Source: an uncultured Bacilli bacterium
Lineage (GTDB): Bacteria; Bacillota_I; Bacilli_A; RF39; UBA660
NCBI GenBank assembly: GCA_947584105.1
Contig: CANPWK010000050.1
Location: 1 to 7,849, forward strand
DNA: 7,849 nucleotides
Direction: 5' to 3'
Positions 1 through 5,009 of this stretch are shown here, piece after piece (position 1 is the stretch's first letter; each line of letters begins with the position of its first letter). The translations under genes were made by a program, and so were the position numbers. Under the pieces are notes generated by a model. That model made no database searches. It was not told the origin of the DNA and saw only the letters and a list, made by a program, of their open reading frames with translations.

Positions 1-242
1 GAGCTATTATCGTATGGCAAGATGTTTATGGAACTAGTTCGAGATATCCAGGTGCTGGACATGTTGCAGTAGTTGAAGCTGTTAATTCCGATAATACTAT
101 AGACTTAAGTGAAGCTAATATTGGAGGATTAATTTCATCTTCTAATCCTTATGGTTGGCAGTATGTTTCACATATTTCATTATCAGAAGTGAAAAGCCGT
201 TGGGGATATAGTTTTAAAGGATATATATATATTCTTGAATGA
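1..242 (+). CDS. CHAP-domain peptidoglycan hydrolase, C-terminal fragment
   Basis: This is the last 79 codons of a gene cut by the left edge, read from base 3 and ending at TGA (240-242). The fragment contains GHVAVVE, whose His is encoded at 60-62, followed by DLSEAN, with Glu at 111-113 and Asn at 117-119. In CHAP amidase/endopeptidase domains these are the catalytic His and the following Glu/Asn polar residues; the catalytic Cys would lie upstream of the window. The end (aromatic, GYIYIL) looks like the closing strands of the domain, so CHAP is probably C-terminal. CHAP enzymes cleave peptidoglycan amide or peptide bonds. Next to a VirD4-type coupling protein, this one is best read as the VirB1-like wall hydrolase that opens the wall for a type IV secretion channel in Gram-positive bacteria. 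That role is inferred from context; a phage or autolysin CHAP protein is the alternative. Confidence 0.72.
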   Translation, partial: AIIVWQDVYGTSSRYPGAGHVAVVEAVNSDNTIDLSEANIGGLISSSNPYGWQYVSHISLSEVKSRWGYSFKGYIYILE

Positions 243-248
243 GGTGAT
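241..248 (+). promoter_or_regulatory. Shine-Dalgarno for the TTG-started lipoprotein gene
   Basis: GAGGTGAT is an 8-nt perfect complement to the 3' end of Bacillota 16S rRNA. It overlaps the TGA stop of the CHAP gene and lies 3 nt before TTG (252-254). It decides the start, since there is no ATG option near the hydrophobic signal sequence. Confidence 0.75.
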
Positions 249-251
249 ATC

Positions 252-917
252 TTGTATAAAAAATTATTAATATTAATACCCATTTTAATTATTTTAGCTG
301 GTTGTAGTGCTAAATATGAAGTGGAAATAAAAAATAATAAAGTAATAGAAAAATCTTCATTTATTATTGACAAATCTTTAGTTGAGGATAATAATATATA
401 TTATGCTGTTGCTAAATTATCTGGAAAATATTTTTTAAATACTGATTTTTTACTAGGCGGAAATATAAAAGAATATTATGATGATAATAAGGCCATATAT
501 CAAAAAAGTAGTGATACTAATATTAGTAATTATAATAATTCTGATATATTTAGGTATTGTTATGATGCTCATAATGTTATTATAGATGATGATTATATTA
601 TGATTACTACTAGTGATAAATTTAAGTGTTTTGATTTATATGAAGAATTAGATGATGTTGATATAATACTAAAATCTAATCATAAATTAATTGAAACAAA
701 TGCTGATGTTGTTGATGGTTATATTTATAAATGGCATATTACTAAAGACAATGCTAAAGATAAAAAGATTTATATTAAATTACAAAAAGATAAATTTGTA
801 TTTAATTATGAAAATGAATTTGTAAAAAAAATGTTAATAATTTCAGGTATAATTGTTATTATAGCATTAATAGGATTTGTAATTTTTAGAAAAAATAGAA
901 AAGCAAGTAAAATATAG
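252..917 (+). CDS. putative lipoprotein with C-terminal membrane anchor
   Basis: This 221-residue protein starts at TTG, chosen for the strong upstream SD and the signal peptide that begins there. Residues 1-17 form a type II signal (Lys-Lys, a hydrophobic stretch, then LAGC), with the lipidated Cys at residue 18. The exported part (about 19-192) is rich in Asp, Asn and Tyr, has two further cysteines (103 and 126) that could pair, and contains NADVVDGYIYKWHI near 150-163. A second hydrophobic helix at about 194-213 is followed by a basic tail (RKNRKASK). The topology is therefore lipid-anchored at one end and membrane-spanning at the other, with the C-terminus cytoplasmic. The strand pattern and the N-A-D...G-x-x-Y-x-W motif faintly recall LppM-like Firmicutes lipoproteins, but I cannot confirm a family. 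It lies between the CHAP hydrolase and the coupling ATPase, so an envelope accessory role in secretion is possible but inferred. Confidence 0.8.
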   Translation: MYKKLLILIPILIILAGCSAKYEVEIKNNKVIEKSSFIIDKSLVEDNNIYYAVAKLSGKYFLNTDFLLGGNIKEYYDDNKAIYQKSSDTNISNYNNSDIFRYCYDAHNVIIDDDYIMITTSDKFKCFDLYEELDDVDIILKSNHKLIETNADVVDGYIYKWHITKDNAKDKKIYIKLQKDKFVFNYENEFVKKMLIISGIIVIIALIGFVIFRKNRKASKI

Positions 918-922
918 GGAGG
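916..922 (+). promoter_or_regulatory. Shine-Dalgarno of the coupling-protein gene
   Basis: AGGGAGG overlaps the TAG stop of the lipoprotein gene (915-917) and lies 4 nt before ATG 927. Having the SD inside the upstream stop implies co-transcription and probable translational coupling of the two genes. Confidence 0.75.
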
Positions 923-926
923 TTTT

Positions 927-3062
927 ATGAAATTAAAAATTAAGGTAGAGCCTAAAGATATGATGATATTTACTATCTTTGCTTTTATATGGCTTATTGT
1001 GGTTCAATTATTAGTAGTTAATATTAATGCATTTGTAAATAGTGAACCTTTTACAATCAATATTTTTAAGGTATTTACAAGTCTTACATTAATTTTTATT
1101 ACTTTTATAGGTTTTTTAGGAGGAATAATAGCAGGATTAGTTAGCGTTAAATCTTATATCTTTGAAAGAAGTAGTGGAGTTGGATTTGAAATAGGAGCCA
1201 AAAAGGAAAAAAATTATTCTAGATGGGCTAAAGATAAAGAGATGAAAATGGAATTAAAGAAAGTTGATCCTAAGGCTAAACATAATGATGCTGCTGGAAT
1301 TCCAATTATTATGAATGAAAAGGAAGCATGGGTTGATGATGGTGGCTACCATAACTTAGTTATAGGTTCTACTGGTGCTGGTAAAACACAGACAACTGTA
1401 CTTCCTATGGTGCAACTTTTATGTAAACATGATGAATCAATGATTATTACAGATCCTAAAGGTGAAATTTATGAAGATACTAGTGAAATGTTACGTGATT
1501 TAGGATATAACATAGTACTTTTAAATTTCCGTGATCCACAACAGGGAAATTCTTGGAATCCTATGAGTTTGCCTTATTCCTTTTATCAAAATGGTAATCA
1601 AGATAAAGCTAACGAGTTACTTGATGACCTTGCTAAAAATATTTTGTATGATGAATCTTCTAAAGGGCAAGATCCCTTTTGGGAAAATACTAGTGCCGAT
1701 TATTTTGCAGGTTTATCACTTGGATTGTTTGAGGATGCTAAGGAAGAAGAAATTAATTTAAATAGTATTAATTTAATGACTACAGTTGGAGAGGAAAAAA
1801 TTGGTAATACTAAATATATAAATGAATATTTTAGTTTTAAAGATCCAACTAGTTCAGCTTATGTTAATGCTTCAAGTACTATTATGGCACCTAATGAAAC
1901 TCGTGGTAGTATATTATCAGTATTTAAACAGAAGATAAAATTATTTGCATCACGTGAAAATTTATCAGAAATGCTTGCTCATAATGACTTCGATATGCGA
2001 GATATTGGTAAAAAGAAAACAGCTGTATTTATTGTTATTCAAGATGAAAAGAAAACTTATCATGCTTTAGTTACAATTTTTCTAAAGCAATGTTATGAAA
2101 CATTAATATCAGTAGCTCAAGAATGTGGTGGAAAACTTCCCCACCGAACAAATTTTATACTAGATGAGTTTGCTAATATGCCACCTTTAAAAGATGTTAC
2201 AACTATGGTTACAGCCGCTCGTTCTAGAAATATTCGCTTTACATTTATCATTCAGAACTTTGCACAATTATATGAAGTATATGGTAAGGAAAATGGTGAA
2301 ACTATAAAGGGTAACTGTGGTAATATAGTTTATTTGATAAGTACTGAGCTTAGTGCCCTTGAAGAAATAAGTAAAATGTGTGGTGAAGTTAAGTCTAAAG
2401 AAAAAGAAAAAACAACTTCTACACCATTAGTTACAGTAAGTGATCTTCAACGTTTGAAACAATGGGAAACAATAGTTTTAAGAATTAGAATGATGCCATT
2501 TAAGACAAAATTAACACCTAATTTTAAGATGGATTGGGGGGTTAATTATCCTAAAGCTACTTATCCAGTTCACGATAAACTTCCTGTTAAAGTTTTTGAT
2601 TTAAAAGGTTTTGTTGAAAAGAAAAGAGAAGATAAAATTAATGATATGCTAAATGGTTCAAATCCACAAGGAGGAGGTATTCCTGTTGGTGGATTTGGTG
2701 GTGGAATGCCAAATATACCTGGAATGTCTGGAATTCCTAGAATGAATGGGTTACCTGGAGGTATGCCAAATAGCTTACCTGGTATTAATCCTTTTCAATC
2801 TGCAAAAGGTCCATCTTCTTTTGATGTTGATGAGTTAGTAAAAAGAATAGATGCTAAGATTGCTGAATTAGAAGAAGAGGAATTAGCTCAAAATAATAAT
2901 GATGCTAATGATACTAATGAGTCAAAAGATCAAAAATTAGAAGACAAATCTGAAGAAAGTGAAATCATAACTAAAGAAGATAGAAAGACATCAACTAATA
3001 TAGAAAAACATAATGATATAACTGATGATCAATTCTTTGATGATTTCTTTAGTGATGATTAA
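927..3062 (+). CDS. VirD4/TraG-family type IV coupling protein (conjugation ATPase)
   Basis: This 711-residue inner-membrane ATPase would recruit substrate, normally a relaxase-DNA complex, to a type IV secretion channel. Two membrane helices lie at about 13-32 and 48-72. Walker A is GSTGAGKT at 147-154, followed by DPKGEIYE from 176, a typical VirD4/TraG motif. Walker B is FILDEF around 410-415, with Asp413 and Glu414. It is followed by AARSRNIRFTFIIQNFAQLY and a GNCGNIVYL segment, both characteristic of the family. A C-terminal extension holds a Gly/Pro/Met-rich stretch (about 582-623), a predicted helix (DELVKRIDAKIAELEEEE) and an acidic tail ending in DDFFSDD. From memory this resembles the Clostridioides CD1115-type VirD4 branch rather than TcpA/FtsK types, but that assignment needs a profile search. 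All nucleotide-binding motifs are intact, so the enzyme appears functional. The start at ATG 927 is supported by AGGGAGG. No relaxase or VirB4 gene is in view. Confidence 0.93.
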   Translation: MKLKIKVEPKDMMIFTIFAFIWLIVVQLLVVNINAFVNSEPFTINIFKVFTSLTLIFITFIGFLGGIIAGLVSVKSYIFERSSGVGFEIGAKKEKNYSRWAKDKEMKMELKKVDPKAKHNDAAGIPIIMNEKEAWVDDGGYHNLVIGSTGAGKTQTTVLPMVQLLCKHDESMIITDPKGEIYEDTSEMLRDLGYNIVLLNFRDPQQGNSWNPMSLPYSFYQNGNQDKANELLDDLAKNILYDESSKGQDPFWENTSADYFAGLSLGLFEDAKEEEINLNSINLMTTVGEEKIGNTKYINEYFSFKDPTSSAYVNASSTIMAPNETRGSILSVFKQKIKLFASRENLSEMLAHNDFDMRDIGKKKTAVFIVIQDEKKTYHALVTIFLKQCYETLISVAQECGGKLPHRTNFILDEFANMPPLKDVTTMVTAARSRNIRFTFIIQNFAQLYEVYGKENGETIKGNCGNIVYLISTELSALEEISKMCGEVKSKEKEKTTSTPLVTVSDLQRLKQWETIVLRIRMMPFKTKLTPNFKMDWGVNYPKATYPVHDKLPVKVFDLKGFVEKKREDKINDMLNGSNPQGGGIPVGGFGGGMPNIPGMSGIPRMNGLPGGMPNSLPGINPFQSAKGPSSFDVDELVKRIDAKIAELEEEELAQNNNDANDTNESKDQKLEDKSEESEIITKEDRKTSTNIEKHNDITDDQFFDDFFSDD
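2670..2798 (+). repeat. Gly/Pro/Met-rich low-complexity tract in the coupling protein
   Basis: Codons for roughly residues 582-624 give an imperfect repeat built on units such as GGMPN, PGM and GLPG; GMPN occurs twice, each copy followed within a few residues by PG. It separates the ATPase body from a charged helix and an acidic tail, so it probably acts as a flexible linker. This is a compositional call from the translation, not an exact DNA repeat. Confidence 0.6.
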
Positions 3063-3081
3063 ATTTATTATATTATTTGCA

Positions 3082-3098
3082 TATAATATATTGGTGAT
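3082..3098 (+). promoter_or_regulatory. possible -10 (TATAAT) and SD of the rhodanese gene
   Basis: A perfect TATAAT at 3082-3087 is followed by GGTGAT at 3093-3098, 5 nt before the TTG start. No convincing -35 is seen; TTAAAT at 3059-3064, 17 nt upstream, is a poor match. If the -10 is used, transcription would begin near 3094, leaving a leader of about 10 nt. The SD supports the TTG start well. The promoter is tentative because such hexamers arise often by chance in AT-rich DNA. Confidence 0.4.
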
Positions 3099-3103
3099 TA
3101 TAT

Positions 3104-3388
3104 TTGAAAAGTATTACAGTTACAGAATTAAGAAAATTAAATGATATAAATATTATCGACATTAGAAGTAAAGAAAAATATAATGACAACCATATATTAA
3201 ATGCTCATAATATTCCTTTTGACAAGTTATTAATTAAACCAGAAAATTATTTAGAAAAAAATATTGAATATTATATATATTGTCAAAAAGGAATACAGAC
3301 TAAACAACTTTGTAATATATTAAATAACAAAGGATATAATTTAATAAATATTATAGGAGGCTATGAAGCCTGGATTTTAACAGAATAA
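3104..3388 (+). CDS. single-domain rhodanese-like protein
   Basis: This 94-residue protein has the whole rhodanese fold and little else. IIDIRSKEKYNDNHILNAHNIP (about 17-38) is the conserved entry region. The active-site loop is YCQKGIQT with Cys60, the residue that carries persulfide in sulfurtransferases. IIGGYEAW near the C-terminus is the standard closing motif. There is no signal peptide, so it is cytoplasmic. Related single-domain rhodaneses (PspE/GlpE-like) move sulfane sulfur between thiols, but the donor and acceptor here are unknown. TTG 3104 is chosen because GGTGAT lies 5 nt upstream and the protein begins directly with the first strand. It starts 41 nt after the coupling-protein stop without a convincing terminator between them, so read-through from the upstream module is possible. 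A weak terminator overlaps its stop codon. Confidence 0.9.
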   Translation: MKSITVTELRKLNDINIIDIRSKEKYNDNHILNAHNIPFDKLLIKPENYLEKNIEYYIYCQKGIQTKQLCNILNNKGYNLINIIGGYEAWILTE

Positions 3389-3406
3389 TTTATTCTGTTT
3401 TAATTT
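3379..3406 (+). terminator. weak intrinsic terminator after the rhodanese gene
   Basis: A perfect 9-bp stem, AACAGAATA (3379-3387) with TATTCTGTT (3391-3399), closes a 3-nt loop and runs into TTTTAATTT. The stem has only two G:C pairs and includes the rhodanese stop codon (3386-3388), so termination may be partial. Confidence 0.55.
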
Positions 3407-3409
3407 ATA

Positions 3410-3421
3410 TATAAAAGAAAG
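3410..3421 (+). promoter_or_regulatory. possible -10 and competing SD for the GNAT gene
   Basis: TATAAA at 3410-3415 ends 16 nt before TTG 3432, the same spacing as at the other genes here, but no -35 is recognisable. AGAAAG at 3416-3421 complements part of the anti-SD, 10 nt before the start. If transcription began about 7 nt after the -10 (near 3422), this SD would be lost. The two readings therefore conflict and at most one is right. Confidence 0.22.
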
Positions 3422-3431
3422 TGCTTAATAT

Positions 3432-3890
3432 TTGAAAATATATAATATTATAGATAAACAGCAATATTTAAAAGAAGTAGCAACCTTAGAATTTAAACAG
3501 TGGGGCAAAGCTAAAAATAAGAAAGAAATGGATGATAAAATTAACCAGAAAATAAATAAAATTATTAATAATTTTGATAATCCATATTTTTGTAAATTAA
3601 TACTTTTAGATGATGATAAATTAGTTGGTTTTATTTCAATTTTTGAACATGAAAAAGATGTATATCTAGATTTAAAACCTTGGTATGCCACTATGTATAT
3701 TAAAAAAGAATATCGAAATAAAGGCTATTCTAAAATTCTTAATGAAGCAATTTTAAAAGAGGCAAACAGGCGTGGATTTAGTAAACTTTATTTAAAAAGT
3801 TACTTAAAAGAATATTATTTAAAATTTAATGCAGTTTATTTAAGACAATTAGAAAATGGAGAGTATTTGTTTTATATGAATACTAATTAA
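3432..3890 (+). CDS. GNAT-family N-acetyltransferase
   Basis: This 152-residue cytoplasmic protein has the GNAT core. A beta strand pair around 55-71 (KLILLDDDKLVGFISI) leads to the acetyl-CoA binding motif A, MYIKKEYRNKGYSKILNEAI (about 88-107), and then to a GFSKLYLKS strand. A C-terminal EYYLKFNA segment corresponds to the usual 'fY.k.Ga' near the end of the fold. In the pyrophosphate loop, R95-N-K-G98-Y-S100 keeps the Arg and first Gly of the R-x-x-G-x-G/A consensus but has Ser in the last position, a tolerated variant. These enzymes transfer acetyl from acetyl-CoA to an amine; the substrate cannot be predicted. The TTG start is chosen because the first in-frame ATG comes only at residue 33, inside the domain; its SD is weak. 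The gene is probably a separate unit, after the terminator of the rhodanese gene and before the rmuC promoter. Confidence 0.88.
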   Translation: MKIYNIIDKQQYLKEVATLEFKQWGKAKNKKEMDDKINQKINKIINNFDNPYFCKLILLDDDKLVGFISIFEHEKDVYLDLKPWYATMYIKKEYRNKGYSKILNEAILKEANRRGFSKLYLKSYLKEYYLKFNAVYLRQLENGEYLFYMNTN

Positions 3891-3900
3891 TAAATAATGA

Positions 3901-3941
3901 TTGCTTAAACTTTCTAAATATAATATAATAAATATGGTGAT
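3901..3941 (+). promoter_or_regulatory. candidate sigma-A promoter and SD for rmuC-rnr
   Basis: TTGCTT (3901-3906), a 17-nt spacer and TATAAT (3924-3929) make a good vegetative-type promoter with a perfect -10 and a half-matching -35. GGTGAT at 3936-3941 is the SD for ATG 3945. The expected transcription start, about 7 nt past the -10, falls at the SD itself and gives a leader near 9 nt. It probably drives both rmuC and rnr. Confidence 0.5.
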
Positions 3942-3944
3942 GAT

Positions 3945-5009
3945 ATGGAGTATGTGATAATTGGTATTTTAGTTATTTTATTAATACTTACGACAATTTT
4001 ATTAACAAGAAGAAATAATAATAGTGATATTAATGATAAATTAAATCAAGTTGAATTAGAATTAATAAAAGAACTAGGTGAATTTAAATCAGGTTTTGCA
4101 CATAGTATAAATGATGATTTTGAAAAACTAAGTGAAAAAATAGAATATAGACTTAATCTAATTAATGATAAAGTAAATTCTAGATTGGATGAAAATTTTG
4201 AAAAAACTAATAAGACTTTTTCTAATGTGTTAGAAAGATTATCAAAAATAGATGAAGCACAAAAGAAAATTGATTCTCTATCAAGTGATATTGTATCCCT
4301 ACAAGGAGTACTTACAGATAAAAAAACAAGAGGAATATTTGGTGAAGTAAATTTAGAGCTTATTTTATCTAATGTTTTTGGCAAAAATAATAAAAAAATA
4401 TATCAAATGCAATATACGCTTTCTAATGGAACGGTTGCAGATTGTTGCCTGTTCGCACCAGAACCACTAGGAACAATTGCTATTGATTCTAAATTTCCTT
4501 TAGAGAACTATCAAATGATGGTTGATAAAAATAATAGTGTGACAGTAAGAAATCAAGCTGAGAAAATGTTCAAAGTTGATATGAAGAGGCATATTGATGC
4601 AATCAGTAGTAAATATATTATTCCATCTGAAACATCGGATCAAGCAATTTTATTTTTACCAGCTGAAGCTTTATTTGCAGAAGTTAATGCTTATCATAAT
4701 GATATATTAGAATATGCTTATAAAAAAAGAGTGTGGATTACTTCACCTACAACTTTAATTAGTACTTTAACAACTATTCAAGTGATTATTAAAAATATTG
4801 AAAGAGATAAATATGCCAAAGTTATACATCAAGAATTACTATTATTAGATCAAGAATTTAAAAGATATAAAGATAGGTGGGATAAGCTTTATCGTAGTAT
4901 TGAAACAGTTAGTAAAGATGTAAAGGATATTCATACAACTACAGATAAAATTACCAAAAGGTTTAATAGTATTAATCAAGTTGAAATAGGAGATAAAAAT
5001 GAAGGATAA
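3945..5009 (+). CDS. rmuC: DNA recombination protein RmuC
   Basis: This 354-residue protein has an N-terminal membrane helix (about 3-20), a long charged coiled-coil region (about 30-120), and then the RmuC domain. Family motifs are clear: DKKTRGIFGEVNLELIL (125-141), IDSKFPLENY (180-189), FLPAEALFAE (237-246) and SPTTL (267-271). RmuC proteins are predicted to carry a PD-(D/E)XK-like nuclease fold. They limit rearrangements at inverted or short repeats, although the biochemical activity is poorly defined. The predicted form is a membrane-tethered coiled coil holding the nuclease domain in the cytoplasm. Length is somewhat shorter than E. coli RmuC (about 475). ATG 3945 is supported by GGTGAT upstream and by the membrane helix starting at once. 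The last 11 nt overlap rnr, so the two are almost certainly one operon. Confidence 0.93.
   Translation: MEYVIIGILVILLILTTILLTRRNNNSDINDKLNQVELELIKELGEFKSGFAHSINDDFEKLSEKIEYRLNLINDKVNSRLDENFEKTNKTFSNVLERLSKIDEAQKKIDSLSSDIVSLQGVLTDKKTRGIFGEVNLELILSNVFGKNNKKIYQMQYTLSNGTVADCCLFAPEPLGTIAIDSKFPLENYQMMVDKNNSVTVRNQAEKMFKVDMKRHIDAISSKYIIPSETSDQAILFLPAEALFAEVNAYHNDILEYAYKKRVWITSPTTLISTLTTIQVIIKNIERDKYAKVIHQELLLLDQEFKRYKDRWDKLYRSIETVSKDVKDIHTTTDKITKRFNSINQVEIGDKNEG
4988..4992 (+). promoter_or_regulatory. Shine-Dalgarno of rnr inside rmuC
   Basis: AGGAG lies within the last codons of rmuC, 6 nt before ATG 4999. It fixes the rnr start and, with the 11-nt overlap, suggests that ribosomes finishing rmuC help begin rnr. 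Confidence 0.7.

Noticed and set aside
221..235. Run of alternating AT as a -10 for the lipoprotein gene
   Set aside because: It encodes Tyr-Ile residues at the CHAP C-terminus, has no -35, and its spacing (18 nt) does not match the other genes.
149..373. Minus-strand open frame of 74 codons across the CHAP-lipoprotein junction
   Set aside because: It lies opposite two supported genes, has no domain, and is of the kind expected by chance on the complement of AT-rich coding DNA.
3066..3088. Possible hairpin between the coupling-protein gene and the rhodanese gene
   Set aside because: The 7-bp arms (TATTATA/TATAATA) contain only A:T pairs, the loop is 9 nt and no T-tract follows, so it is not credible as a terminator; the right arm is better read as a -10.
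3425..3691. Minus-strand open frame of 88 codons within the GNAT gene
   Set aside because: The + strand carries clear GNAT motifs; the antisense product has no recognisable feature.
4046..4384. Minus-strand open frame of 112 codons within rmuC
   Set aside because: It is the shadow of the Lys/Asp/Asn-rich coiled coil; its Ser/Leu-rich translation is a composition artefact.
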